From contig CAKSPH010000028.1 in assembly GCA_934481355.1 (NCBI GenBank), forward strand, positions 1 through 35,105: a DNA stretch of 35,105 nucleotides, written 5' to 3'. A program made the position numbers and the translations under genes. Below the pieces are notes generated by a model. The model worked only from the letters and a program-made list of their open reading frames with translations, searched no databases and was not told where the DNA came from. This DNA is from an uncultured Oscillospiraceae bacterium. GTDB taxonomy: Bacteria > Bacillota > Clostridia > Oscillospirales > Ruminococcaceae. Below are positions 15,548 to 23,586 of the stretch, one piece after another; position 1 is the first letter of the stretch, and the number at the start of each line of letters is the position of its first letter.

Positions 15548-16720
15548 TCAATCCTCTGCGCCGTAGACTATCTGCTTTATCATTCTCAGCGGACGTCCGC
15601 CCAGACCTCCGCAGCGCTGTACGAAGTACATGAACGTGTATCCGTTTTTCGGGTCGTTCGCCCAGTAGCAGCCCAGCCAGCCGTCCCAGCTGTACTCGCC
15701 CTCGCGGGTGGCGATTCCTGATTTGCGCTCGTCTGTTGCAACGTGCATGAGGTTTCCGTAGCCGCAGCCGACGTGCTGCTCCCAGTTGAGGGGCACAAGC
15801 TGCTGCTCAGTGAGCTGGTTCGTCGTCATGTATCTCACGGCGTTGCGGCTGAGAATGCGCCTGCCGTGGTACTCGCCCCCGTTGAGGAGCATTTCGGCGA
15901 AAGCCGCGTAGTCGTCCATGGTGGAGCAGAGTCCCGCGCCGCCGGACTGGAACTCCGGGGGCTTCCTGCACAGATATGTCAGCCCGAGGTGCTGCCACAG
16001 GCAGGGAACGAGCTTTCCGTCGCGCTCCTCATAGTTCTCGGCGAATCTGCCGAGCTTTTCCTCGGGTACCCAGAAATCGGTGTCAACCATGCCGAGCGGC
16101 TCGAACAGTTCGTCCCGGAGGAAATCGCCGAACTTCTTTCCGGAGACCGCTTCGATGACTGCGCCGAGCACGTCGGCGGAGGTCCCGTACATCCACTTTT
16201 CTCCCGGCTGGAACGCGAGCGGCTGCCGGCCTATGCGGTCAGCGTAGCCCATGGTGTCGGTGGGGCGTCCCGCTGCGGCTTCCTCGCATATCTTGTCGTA
16301 GAGATCCTGCATGACTGCCCCCGCCGGAAAGCTGCGGTCAGGATAGGGAAGTCCGGAGGTCATATCCAGCAGATCCTTTATGCAGACTTCATTGCGGACG
16401 GGCTCCCTGCCGTTTTCGGTGAGGACGGTCTGATTCCTGAAGCCGGGAATGTACCAGCTCACCTTGTCGAAAAGGTCGAGCTGTCCCCGGTCGAGCAGTA
16501 TCATGGCAGCGGCGGCGGTAACGGGCTTGGTCATGGAATACAGCCTTACTATTGTGTCGTTGGTCCACTTTATGCCGCGGGCTGCGTCAGCCATTCCGGC
16601 GTTTGCGCGGTAGACGGGGCGTCCGTGCTTCAGCACATAGGCGGAGCAGCCGACTGCCGCGCCGCTTTCGACCTGAGAGCGCAGCATATCGGAGATACGC
16701 TCTAATTTTACGATATCCAT
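15548..16720 (-). CDS. Serine hydrolase of the class C beta-lactamase / esterase family
   Basis: A 390-residue protein with the SxxK catalytic motif Ser62-Met-Thr-Lys65 (LYSMTKP) and a Tyr-containing second motif in WMYGTSADV. The C-terminal part (SWDGWLGCYWANDPKNGYTF) resembles EstB-like esterases and D-aminopeptidase-like proteins. There is no signal peptide, so it is probably cytoplasmic and unlikely to be a resistance enzyme. The start lies nine bases after the stop of the DUF1015 gene, with GGTGG as ribosome site, so the two are one operon. The substrate is unknown. Confidence 0.85.
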   Translation of the reverse strand: MDIVKLERISDMLRSQVESGAAVGCSAYVLKHGRPVYRANAGMADAARGIKWTNDTIVRLYSMTKPVTAAAAMILLDRGQLDLFDKVSWYIPGFRNQTVLTENGREPVRNEVCIKDLLDMTSGLPYPDRSFPAGAVMQDLYDKICEEAAAGRPTDTMGYADRIGRQPLAFQPGEKWMYGTSADVLGAVIEAVSGKKFGDFLRDELFEPLGMVDTDFWVPEEKLGRFAENYEERDGKLVPCLWQHLGLTYLCRKPPEFQSGGAGLCSTMDDYAAFAEMLLNGGEYHGRRILSRNAVRYMTTNQLTEQQLVPLNWEQHVGCGYGNLMHVATDERKSGIATREGEYSWDGWLGCYWANDPKNGYTFMYFVQRCGGLGGRPLRMIKQIVYGAED

Positions 16721-16729
16721 GCGTCCACC

Positions 16730-17983
16730 TCACTTTATCTTTCTTGCTTCGCAGTAGAAGCGCTTGTCGTGCGCGTGTCCCATTGAGAAAGTCTTTCTGG
16801 GGAGCGCGCCGTCCTTGATAACGGTGGGGAAGAGCTCTTCCTTCTTCATGGAGGGGAGCAGGAAGCCTATGCTGTTTTCCGCAGAGGAGAGGTTCGCGAC
16901 AACGTCCTCGCCGTGTATGTAGTCTATCTTTCCGGCGTTCTCGGATAACCACTTGTCGAGGAAGCTCTGGAGGCTTCCTACCGTGAGGTTTGCAGTGGGC
17001 TTTCCGATGGAGTACTGCTTTCCTTCGCCGTTAAGAAGAACGGTGAAGCTCTGGCCTGCTGTACCCTCTGTGAGCTCCAGCGCGGAGGTCATATCAGCCA
17101 TGAGCTTTGCCGTATCGGTCTGTGTGATCACTCTGTGGATAGCTTCAAATTCAAGAGCCTCGCTGTGGAGGTTTACTACCTCGGCGAGAGCGTAGCGTGC
17201 AAGCGCGGCCTCGGGAGCGCCCTCGCGCTTCTTCTGCTCGTAGCACTCCTTGGCGGTGGCGAGGGAGTGGTTGCCGTCGCCCATCGCATAGAGGAGCACT
17301 TCCTCGCCGGTAAGACCGTAGCGGCGGTTGAAGTCCTCCTTGTCGGCGAGCTTGTCCAGCGCGGCAAAAACCTCTTCTGCGTGCTCGCCGTCCACCAGCC
17401 AGCCCTCAAGGTGTCCGCCGTTCTGCATGAGGTCGAAGTCGTACAGCCTGGTGAGGGAATCGCGCTTTGCCTCCAGAGGCTCGATGACCGTGCGCTTCAC
17501 GTCGTCGATGAGTATCATGATGTGCGGGAGCTCCAGGGCGGCGTCGCGGCGTATCTTCACGCGCGGCGGTATACGGGAGGCAACGGTGGCTTCCGTTGCG
17601 CGCACCTGCGACTTGCTTCCCTTGTTGTAGTCGTACTGCTCAAGGTCGATGGCGCCTACAAGACCTGTGCGCACTTTTCCGTCAGCCTGGGTGCGGCGGG
17701 TGAGTATCAGCGAGGAGATGAACTCCTTGAACAGGCCGTCGTCAAGGTACTTCTGCATGGTGCTGTTGATGTTCTTTATGCGTGCGTCCGCGTCCGGCTG
17801 CTCGAGGTATACCTCCGGGAAAATGAGGTTCAGCGTGGAGGGAGCTCCGGCGGTTATCTCGGCGGTCTTTGCCCAGTATTCAGGCTCGCTGGTGTACTGG
17901 TCGCAGGCTACTACGGACCACTTGCTCATTCCGTCTGCGGCGAGCTTCGGGAGGAGTATATCGGCTGATGTAAATGCTGTCAT
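16730..17983 (-). CDS. DUF1015 family protein
   Basis: A 417-residue cytoplasmic protein of the DUF1015 family, recognised from the N-terminal DILLPKLAADGMSKWSVVACDQYTSEPEYW-like start, the YAMGDGNHSLATAK segment around the middle and its overall length. The biochemical role is not established. The start MTAFTSAD follows AAAGGAATCACAGCC; the open frame continues upstream, but no better ribosome site is seen. Its promoter is divergent from the RNase P RNA promoter, and a serine hydrolase gene follows nine bases downstream. Confidence 0.85.
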   Translation of the reverse strand: MTAFTSADILLPKLAADGMSKWSVVACDQYTSEPEYWAKTAEITAGAPSTLNLIFPEVYLEQPDADARIKNINSTMQKYLDDGLFKEFISSLILTRRTQADGKVRTGLVGAIDLEQYDYNKGSKSQVRATEATVASRIPPRVKIRRDAALELPHIMILIDDVKRTVIEPLEAKRDSLTRLYDFDLMQNGGHLEGWLVDGEHAEEVFAALDKLADKEDFNRRYGLTGEEVLLYAMGDGNHSLATAKECYEQKKREGAPEAALARYALAEVVNLHSEALEFEAIHRVITQTDTAKLMADMTSALELTEGTAGQSFTVLLNGEGKQYSIGKPTANLTVGSLQSFLDKWLSENAGKIDYIHGEDVVANLSSAENSIGFLLPSMKKEELFPTVIKDGALPRKTFSMGHAHDKRFYCEARKIK

Positions 17984-18029
17984 GGCTGTGATTCCTTTCG
18001 TTTCCCCTGCGGGGAGTATTGTCATTTCC

Positions 18030-18058
18030 ATTATAACACATATTGCGGCTTCTGACAA
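18030..18058 (-). promoter_or_regulatory. Sigma-A promoter of DUF1015-hydrolase operon
   Basis: Minus strand: TTGTCA (18058-18053), 17 bases, TATAAT (18035-18030). Confidence 0.8.
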
Positions 18059-18116
18059 CTGATTTTTTGTTCATGGCAGGAATTTTTGCGCGCCGCTGTT
18101 TTTTGTGGAATACCGC

Positions 18117-18145
18117 TTGATTTTTGAGCCGGATTATGATATAAT
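18117..18145 (+). promoter_or_regulatory. Sigma-A promoter of RNase P RNA gene
   Basis: TTGATT (18117-18122), 17 bases, TATAAT (18140-18145). The predicted start is near 18152, about 20 nt before the first helix of the mature RNA. Confidence 0.85.
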
Positions 18146-18171
18146 GAATTAGTGACTGCCAGTCAGTTCAC

Positions 18172-18511
18172 GGGACTTCATTATATGACCGCGGGGCTGG
18201 AAACAGCCATGAGGAAAGTCCGAGCATCACAGAGCAGGGTAGCTGATAACGTCAGCCGAGGGCGACCTTAGGGCTAGTGCAACAGAGATATACCGCAGCG
18301 AAAGCTGTAAGGGTGGAAAGGCGAGGTAAGAGCTCACCGGGGCGGCAGAGATGCCGCTGCCATGTAAACCCTATCCGATGCAACACCGATTGGTGCGGGG
18401 AGTTACGCGTCTGCTCGGCGCGCTCCGTTTAAGGTGGCTTGAGCACAGCGGCGACGCTGTGCCTAGATAGATGGTCATACGCGACAGAACTCGGCTTACC
18501 GATGGAGTCCC
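18172..18511 (+). ncRNA. rnpB: RNase P RNA (catalytic subunit)
   Basis: This is the RNA that cleaves 5' leaders from tRNA precursors. The universally conserved segment GAGGAAAGTCCGAGC is at about 18211, preceded by the hairpin GGCTGGAAACAGCC. The CACAGAG/GGGT block, the AGAGATATACCGC and GGTAAGAGCTCACCGG regions, and the 3' ACAGAACTCGGCTTACC element follow in the expected order. P1 pairs GGGACTTCAT (18172-18181) with ATGGAGTCCC (18502-18511), which sets the ends. The overall length of about 340 nt fits a class A RNA. Confidence 0.95.
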
Positions 18512-18526
18512 TCACTTTATAGAACC

Positions 18527-18559
18527 GGCCGTTCCCGCTGTGAATCACACGGGGCGGTC
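18527..18559 (+). terminator. Possible terminator of RNase P RNA
   Basis: GGCCG-T-TCCCG-C-TGTG can pair with CACACGGGGCGGTC, with small bulges. The following bases (ATGTTATATTA) are AT-rich but lack a real T run, so termination may be inefficient. Confidence 0.4.
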
Positions 18560-18663
18560 ATGTTATATTACGGACAGAATGTATTTTCTGCGCAGGTCTG
18601 CACAATATAGCTTTATAAGCCAGTATATTCCATGCCGGAAAGTACATCGGGAAAGGACAGCAC

Positions 18664-20334
18664 ATGGACGTTCCATCTTATCACCTCAATTTCGTCACGG
18701 AAGAATATGACGAAAACGGAATGCTGAAAAAGTTCGGAATAAAGTACCCGGACAACTTCAACTATGCTTATGACATCATCGACAAATACGGCGAAATGGA
18801 GCCCGACCGCCGCGCGCTCATGTGGGTGGACCTTGAGGGCAACGAGAAACTGCTGACATACGGCGACCTGTCGCGGCTCTCGACGCAGGCGGCGAATATG
18901 TACCGCGCGTGGGGGATCAGGAAAGGCGACAAGGTAATGCTGGTGCTCAAGCGCAACTACCAGTACTGGTACGCTATCCTCGGACTGATGAAGATAGGCG
19001 CGATAGCAATTCCGGCAACCCATATGCTCACAGTTAAGGACTTTGAGTACCGCTTTATGGCGGCGGATGTTTCCGCAGTCATCGCCACTGCGCACGCCAA
19101 TGTGGCGCACTACATTGACGAGGCGGACGAGCTGCTCGGTGACAGACGGCTGCGCGTAAAGGCGATAGTAAACGGCACCCACGAGGGCTGGCACCAGTTC
19201 GATATGGAGATAGAGCAGTATCCCGACACCATGGAGCGCGTGCCGACAAAGGCGGACGAGCTTCACCTGATGTACTTCACCTCCGGCACCACCGGATATC
19301 CGAAGATGGTGGTGCACGACCATGCCTACGGTCTTGCGCATATCCAGACCGCGAAGCACTGGCAGAACGTTGACCCGAACGGAATACACCTCACCATCAG
19401 CGATACCGGCTGGGCAAAGGCGGCATGGGGCAAGCTGTACGGTCAGATGGCGATGGGGACCTGCGTGTTCGTCTATGACTTCGACAAGTTCATTCCGGAA
19501 AATATGCTGAAGATAATGGAGAAGTACAGGATAACCACGTTCTGCGCGCCTCCTACCATGTTCAGGTTCTTCATCAAGGAGGGCATCGGCAAGTACGACC
19601 TCTCCAGCCTGAAATACTGCACCATAGCAGGCGAAGCGCTCAATCCCGAGGTGTTCAACAGATGGTATGAGTACACCGGGATCAGGCTTATGGAGGGCTT
19701 CGGTCAGACCGAGTCCACCGCTATCCTCGCGAACATCACCGGCATGGAGCCCAAGCCCGGAAGCATGGGCAAGCCCTCGCCGCTGTACGATGTTGACCTT
19801 GTGGACGCGGACGGAAATTCCGTGCCCGCCGGCGAGGTAGGAGAGATAGTCGTGCGCGGCGAATACTGCCATACGCCGGGACTTTTCCGCGGCTACTACA
19901 ACAGCAAGGAGCTGACTGACGAGGCGTGGCACGACGGAATGTACCACACCGGCGACACCGCGTACCGCGACGAGGATGGCTATTACTGGTACGTCAGCCG
20001 CAACGACGACGTTATCAAATCCAGCGGCTACCGGGTTGGTCCGTTTGAGGTAGAGAGCGTGCTGATGATGCACCCGGCGGTGCTGGAGTGCGCAGTTACC
20101 GGAGTTCCCGACCCGATAAGGGGTCAGCTTGTAAAGGCGACAGTCGTGCTGACAAAGAACTATACCGCCTCCGACGAGCTCGCCGAGGAGCTTAAGGACT
20201 TCGTAAAGCGCAACACCGCGCCCTACAAGTACCCGAGAGCGATAGAGTTCGTCAGGGAGCTCCCCAAGACCGTCAGCGGAAAAATAATGCGCGCAGAGAT
20301 ACGCCGCAGGGATATGGTAAAGTTCAGGGGCTGA
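18664..20334 (+). CDS. Acyl-CoA synthetase (AMP-binding, medium-chain type)
   Basis: A 556-residue member of the ANL superfamily that activates a carboxylic acid as acyl-adenylate and then thioester. The phosphate loop YFTSGTTGYPKMV is near residue 203, followed by the adenine-contact GEALNPE and GFGQTES motifs, the hinge region TGDTAYRDEDGYYW/SRNDDVIKSSGYRVGP, and the C-terminal catalytic Lys in KTVSGKIMR. It resembles medium-chain (ACSM-like) acyl-CoA synthetases more than acetate enzymes. The acid used is unknown. AAAGGA precedes the start. It lies downstream of rnpB and ends in a strong terminator. Confidence 0.87.
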   Translation: MDVPSYHLNFVTEEYDENGMLKKFGIKYPDNFNYAYDIIDKYGEMEPDRRALMWVDLEGNEKLLTYGDLSRLSTQAANMYRAWGIRKGDKVMLVLKRNYQYWYAILGLMKIGAIAIPATHMLTVKDFEYRFMAADVSAVIATAHANVAHYIDEADELLGDRRLRVKAIVNGTHEGWHQFDMEIEQYPDTMERVPTKADELHLMYFTSGTTGYPKMVVHDHAYGLAHIQTAKHWQNVDPNGIHLTISDTGWAKAAWGKLYGQMAMGTCVFVYDFDKFIPENMLKIMEKYRITTFCAPPTMFRFFIKEGIGKYDLSSLKYCTIAGEALNPEVFNRWYEYTGIRLMEGFGQTESTAILANITGMEPKPGSMGKPSPLYDVDLVDADGNSVPAGEVGEIVVRGEYCHTPGLFRGYYNSKELTDEAWHDGMYHTGDTAYRDEDGYYWYVSRNDDVIKSSGYRVGPFEVESVLMMHPAVLECAVTGVPDPIRGQLVKATVVLTKNYTASDELAEELKDFVKRNTAPYKYPRAIEFVRELPKTVSGKIMRAEIRRRDMVKFRG

Positions 20335-20360
20335 TATCAACAGCAGTCTGATAAAATCTG

Positions 20361-20390
20361 AACGGGAGGGCATATGCCCTCCCGTTTGTT
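20361..20390 (+). terminator. Terminator after acyl-CoA synthetase
   Basis: A 26-base perfect palindrome (20361-20386, arms AACGGGAGGGCAT / ATGCCCTCCCGTT) followed by TTGTTTT. Confidence 0.9.
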
Positions 20391-20466
20391 TTATGCCCTC
20401 CTTGTGAAAATGCACAAAAAATATTTTGAAAATTCCAACAGACTATTCAAATTTGATAAAAACCAC

Positions 20467-20495
20467 TTTACAAACGATTACATAAGTGCTATAAT
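20467..20495 (+). promoter_or_regulatory. Sigma-A promoter of APH-like kinase gene
   Basis: TTTACA (20467-20472), 17 bases, TATAAT (20490-20495). The leader is about 55 nt. Confidence 0.75.
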
Positions 20496-20557
20496 GAAAA
20501 CAACGAAAAACGGATCGGACTTCAAAAAGAACGACCCGCGGAAAGGACAGATGATTT

Positions 20558-21313
20558 ATGACACTGAAGAATAAGATATCCGACGGCGAGAAGGTTCAGG
20601 TTTTCGAAGTTGACGGCAAGGCTGTCAAGGTATTCAAGGATCCGAACGAGCCCAAGAGCGTTGTTCTTTACGAAGCACTTACACACTCCAGAGTTGAGGA
20701 GACCGGTTACAGCCGCATTCCCGCACTCGAGGAGGTTACTAAGATAGATGGCAAGTGGGCGATTTCCTATCAGTTCGTTAAGGGCGACACCCTCTCTGAG
20801 CTGATGAAGAAGGACCCCAAGAAGGCTGACGAATACCTCGAGCAGATGGTAGATCTCCAGATAGAGATCAACTCTCAGCACTCCCCGAAGATCAGCCGCC
20901 TCAAGGATTACCTGAAGCGCTCCATAGAGGGTCTGGACATGATAGACGATGTAAAGAAGTACGAGCTTCTTACCCGCCTTGAGTCCATGCCGAAGCACGT
21001 TAAGCTCTGCCATGGCGAGTTCACTCCGGATAACATCATCATCAACGATGACGGCGTTTTCGTGGTTGACTGGCTGAAGGCAAAGCAGGGCAACGCTTCC
21101 GCTGATGTTGCAAAGACCTATCTGTGGTTCTGCCTGCATCACCACACAGAGTACGCTGAGAAATACCTCAAGATGTACTGCAGGAAGACAGGCACCGCTG
21201 TCAAGTACGTTCAGGACTGGCTCCCCATCGTGGCTGCCGCACAGCTCAAGTTCAAGCGCCCTGAAGAGCGCGAGCTTCTGCTCACCTGGATCGACATTGC
21301 GGATTACGAATGA
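20558..21313 (+). CDS. APH/choline-kinase-fold phosphotransferase, substrate unknown
   Basis: A 251-residue kinase-like protein. The catalytic loop is CHGEFTPDN (His152 to Asn159), and the metal-binding Asp is in FVVDWLKAKQGN, followed by ADVAKTYL, as in the aminoglycoside phosphotransferase superfamily. In most of that family the catalytic base is Asp in HGD; here it is Glu154. The N-lobe has VFEVDGKAVKVFKD as the ATP-binding strand with Lys. Codon use looks optimised for high expression. AAAGGACAG precedes the start. It is monocistronic. Antibiotic resistance is not implied; thiamine, choline or sugar kinases share the fold. Confidence 0.75.
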   Translation: MTLKNKISDGEKVQVFEVDGKAVKVFKDPNEPKSVVLYEALTHSRVEETGYSRIPALEEVTKIDGKWAISYQFVKGDTLSELMKKDPKKADEYLEQMVDLQIEINSQHSPKISRLKDYLKRSIEGLDMIDDVKKYELLTRLESMPKHVKLCHGEFTPDNIIINDDGVFVVDWLKAKQGNASADVAKTYLWFCLHHHTEYAEKYLKMYCRKTGTAVKYVQDWLPIVAAAQLKFKRPEERELLLTWIDIADYE

Positions 21314-21369
21314 TTTCTTACTATTAGTTGTTTTTCTCCTTTTCATAATACTTATCGGGAATAACTCGA

Positions 21370-21401
21370 CCCCCTCCGGACTTCGGAGGGGGAATTTTTT
21401 T
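21370..21401 (+). terminator. Terminator after APH-like kinase
   Basis: CCCCCTCCG (21370-21378) / CGGAGGGGG (21384-21392) followed by AA and seven T residues. Confidence 0.92.
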
Positions 21402-21410
21402 GTAATATAA

Positions 21411-21440
21411 GAATCAGGGCACTTTGTTGCACCCTGATTC
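21411..21440 (-). terminator. Terminator of ppa-maf operon
   Basis: GAATCAGGG and CCCTGATTC arms (21411-21419, 21432-21440). On the minus strand TTATATTACAAAAAA follows, giving a weak U tract. It lies just after the maf stop. Confidence 0.6.
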
Positions 21441-21445
21441 TTCGT

Positions 21446-22003
21446 TCAGTTCTTTATTCTCCGATAAAGCTCGCCGACCGGGAGCCCCATAACGTTATAG
21501 TAGTCGCCCTCTATCCTCTTCACAAGGAGCGCGCCCCTGCCCTGTATACCATAGGCTCCCGCCTTGTCCATCGGGTCGCCGGTGGCAACATAGGCTTCTA
21601 TCTCCGATTCAGTCAGCGGGAAGAATTCCACGGCGGTCTCCTCAACGAAGCTGATAGTCCTGTCCGGTGTGATGACTGTGACTCCCGTGAAAACGCTGTG
21701 CTTCCTGCCGGAGAGCCTGCGGAGCATTTCCACCGCGTTTTCGCGGCTGTGCGGCTTCCCGAGGATATCTCCGTCTATCGCGACAACGGTGTCCGCGGCG
21801 ATTATAGTGTCCGTAACGTCTCCGCTGGGAAATTTCCGCGCGGAAACCTCGGCGGCCTTCTGCTGTGAAAGCAGCAGCACCGCTTCGTCCGGTCTGATTT
21901 TTGCCGGGAGCTTTTCCTCGCCCTGCGCGGGGATAACCTCAAAATCCGGGGTTATGAGCGCCAGAAGTTCTCTGCGGCGCGGGGACTGGCTTGCAAGTAT
22001 CAT
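21446..22003 (-). CDS. maf: Maf family nucleotide pyrophosphatase
   Basis: A 185-residue Maf/HAM1-fold protein that hydrolyses non-canonical or surplus NTPs to NMP and PPi, proposed to guard nucleic acid synthesis and septum formation. The N-terminal SQSPRRRELL, the middle AADTVVAIDG and the DKAGAYGIQG motif are all present. The start at 22003 overlaps the stop of ppa in TGATG, so translation is probably coupled; upstream codons in frame lie inside ppa and are not expected to be used. Confidence 0.93.
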   Translation of the reverse strand: MILASQSPRRRELLALITPDFEVIPAQGEEKLPAKIRPDEAVLLLSQQKAAEVSARKFPSGDVTDTIIAADTVVAIDGDILGKPHSRENAVEMLRRLSGRKHSVFTGVTVITPDRTISFVEETAVEFFPLTESEIEAYVATGDPMDKAGAYGIQGRGALLVKRIEGDYYNVMGLPVGELYRRIKN

Positions 22004-22575
22004 CACTTTTTGCCCTTTACCCTGTGCTCGGGGGTGTAGGGGTGCTGTGCGCCGTAGATATCGTTGTAGTTCTTGATGCACTGCTTGATTACCTCGACAG
22101 CCTGCTTCTGACCCATTACCTCGTTGACTGCGGTCGTCTTTCCTTCAAGCTGCTTGTAAACGGAGAAGAAGTGGCGCATTTCCTCGAACAGATGGCTCGG
22201 GAGCGCTTCAATTCCGCGGTATGCGTTGTAGGTGGGATCCTCGAACGGGATAGCGATTATCTTTTCGTCGTTCTTGCCGTTGTCCAGCATGGTGATTACT
22301 CCGATGGGATAGCACTGTACCAGCACCAGCGGGTCGATAGGCTCGTTGCAGAGCACCAGTACGTCCAGCGGGTCGCCGTCGTCCGCAAGGGTGCGCGGGA
22401 TAAATCCGTAGTTTGCGGGGTAGTGGGTGGAGGTGTACAGGATACGGTCGAGGATAATAAGACCGGTCTGCTTGTCCAGCTCGTACTTTTTCTTGCTTCC
22501 CTTTTCGATCTCGATAACTGCGACAAAGTCGTTCGGAGTTATGCGGTCGGGGTTTATGTCATGCCATATATTCAT
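22003..22575 (-). CDS. ppa: Inorganic pyrophosphatase (family I)
   Basis: A 190-residue soluble pyrophosphatase. The metal-binding signature is DGDPLD, with Asp66, Asp68 and Asp71, preceded by YPANYGFIPRT and followed by KGVITMLD-like sequence (YPIGVITMLDNG). It hydrolyses PPi released by biosynthesis; the co-translated maf gene product itself makes PPi, so the pair is logical. The Shine-Dalgarno AAAAGGAG lies inside the remnant of a mobile element, with the promoter just beyond it. Confidence 0.95.
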   Translation of the reverse strand: MNIWHDINPDRITPNDFVAVIEIEKGSKKKYELDKQTGLIILDRILYTSTHYPANYGFIPRTLADDGDPLDVLVLCNEPIDPLVLVQCYPIGVITMLDNGKNDEKIIAIPFEDPTYNAYRGIEALPSHLFEEMRHFFSVYKQLEGKTTAVNEVMGQKQAVEVIKQCIKNYNDIYGAQHPYTPEHRVKGKK

Positions 22576-22584
22576 ATCGGTGGT

Positions 22585-22610
22585 CTCCTTTTCGGTTTTT
22601 AGAGGTTGCC
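22585..22610 (-). mobile_element. TIR element copy 7 (end remnant in ppa leader)
   Basis: On the minus strand GGCAACCTCTAAAAACCG is followed by AAAAGGAG. Compared with the family left end (AAAAACCGGTTTGAAAAGGG) a few bases are missing. Only one end survives. The ppa Shine-Dalgarno site coincides with the element's AAAAGGG stretch. Confidence 0.75.
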
Positions 22611-22622
22611 TTTAGTAAGTTC

Positions 22623-22651
22623 ATTATACAACTTTTAACGCGGTATTTCAA
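22623..22651 (-). promoter_or_regulatory. Sigma-A promoter of ppa-maf
   Basis: Minus strand: TTGAAA (22651-22646), 17 bases, TATAAT (22628-22623). It lies upstream of the element remnant. Confidence 0.85.
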
Positions 22652-22673
22652 GTAGTTTCCGAAGAAATCCGTC

Positions 22674-22700
22674 ACTGTATCACTTTTGCGGCATATTATA
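22674..22700 (+). promoter_or_regulatory. Possible sigma-K promoter of dpaAB
   Basis: AC (22674-22675), 16 bases, CATATTATA (22692-22700). This fits the mother-cell sigma-K pattern AC-N16/17-CATANNNTA known from Bacillus subtilis, where the spoVF operon is sigma-K controlled. The consensus is short, so chance matches occur. Confidence 0.5.
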
Positions 22701-22745
22701 GTAGTGACCGGGAATGACCCCGGGGGAATACGGCGGAGGTGTGTG

Positions 22746-23567
22746 ATGGAAGAATATCTGTTTCTCGGCGGCGACAGGCGTATCATTTATGCGGCGGAGC
22801 TGATAGCACAGGGCGGCGCGGTCTGCGCGGAGGGTCTGTGCGGCAGCTTTGCCCGTCCGGAGGGCAGGTATTCAAGAATAGTGCTGCCATTGCCGTTTTC
22901 CCGGGACGGAATGACGATAAACGCGCCGTTTTCGGAGAAGCCGCTGCCGCTTTCCCTTATTGCGGAATACGCCGCGCCGAGGGCGCTGGTGCTGTCCGGC
23001 GGGACTTCCCCGGAGCTCAAGAAGCTCTGTGCGGAAAACGGGCTGAGGCTGACAGACTATTTTGCCGGCGAGGAGCTCACGCTGAAAAATGCCGTCCTTA
23101 CGGCGGAGGGCGCGGTGTCCCTGCTGATAAGCAGTTCGGATACGGCGATTTTCGGGGCTGGGGCGCTGATAACAGGCTACGGCAGGATAGGCGGCTATCT
23201 GGCGCGGATACTGCGGGATATGAGGTGCCGCGTTACAATTGCGGCGCGTAGTCCGATACAGCGCGAAAAGGCTCTGCTGGACGGAATGTGCACGCTTCCG
23301 GCAGACCTCGCGGAGCTTGCGGCGGCGGGAGCGGATTTCGTTATAAATACGGTTCCGGCACAGCTCCTGACGGAGGAGTGCTTCGCGAGAATGCACCCGG
23401 GCGCTGTTTACATGGAGCTCGCCTCAAAGCCCGCAGAGCCTGAGAAGCTCTGGGCGGAGAAAGCGGGCGTAAGGCACGTTATGGCTTCCGGGCTGCCGGG
23501 AAAATTCTCAGCAAAGACAGCGGGGGAGGCTGTCGCGCAGGCGATAATCGCGGCGGCTTCCGTATGA
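22746..23567 (+). CDS. dpaA: Dipicolinate synthase subunit A
   Basis: A 273-residue oxidoreductase-like subunit of the enzyme that converts dihydroxy-tetrahydrodipicolinate to dipicolinic acid in the mother cell, giving spores heat resistance. The Rossmann motif GYGRIG is at residues 144-149, followed by TIAARSPIQREKA and the C-terminal ELASKPAEPEKLWAE region and GLPGKFSAKTAGE, typical of SpoVFA. The start chosen follows GGCGGAGG; an earlier ATG in frame has no ribosome site. dpaB follows 43 bases later, as in other spore formers. Confidence 0.9.
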   Translation: MEEYLFLGGDRRIIYAAELIAQGGAVCAEGLCGSFARPEGRYSRIVLPLPFSRDGMTINAPFSEKPLPLSLIAEYAAPRALVLSGGTSPELKKLCAENGLRLTDYFAGEELTLKNAVLTAEGAVSLLISSSDTAIFGAGALITGYGRIGGYLARILRDMRCRVTIAARSPIQREKALLDGMCTLPADLAELAAAGADFVINTVPAQLLTEECFARMHPGAVYMELASKPAEPEKLWAEKAGVRHVMASGLPGKFSAKTAGEAVAQAIIAAASV

Positions 23568-23586
23568 CCACGAAAGGAGGATTCCG

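Noticed and set aside
15743..16705. A 320-codon plus-strand frame
   Set aside because: It is the antisense of the serine hydrolase with its intact SxxK motif; no start signals are seen.
15548..16720. Beta-lactamase resistance gene
   Set aside because: The SxxK fold is shared, but there is no signal peptide and the sequence is closer to esterase-type family members.
18613..20415. A 600-codon open frame on the minus strand
   Set aside because: It is antisense to the acyl-CoA synthetase, whose motifs are complete. It has no ribosome site or recognisable domain, and high GC at third positions explains the lack of stops.
20558..21313. Aminoglycoside resistance gene
   Set aside because: Only the kinase fold is shared. 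The catalytic motif is atypical, and the gene looks like a core gene in codon use and control.
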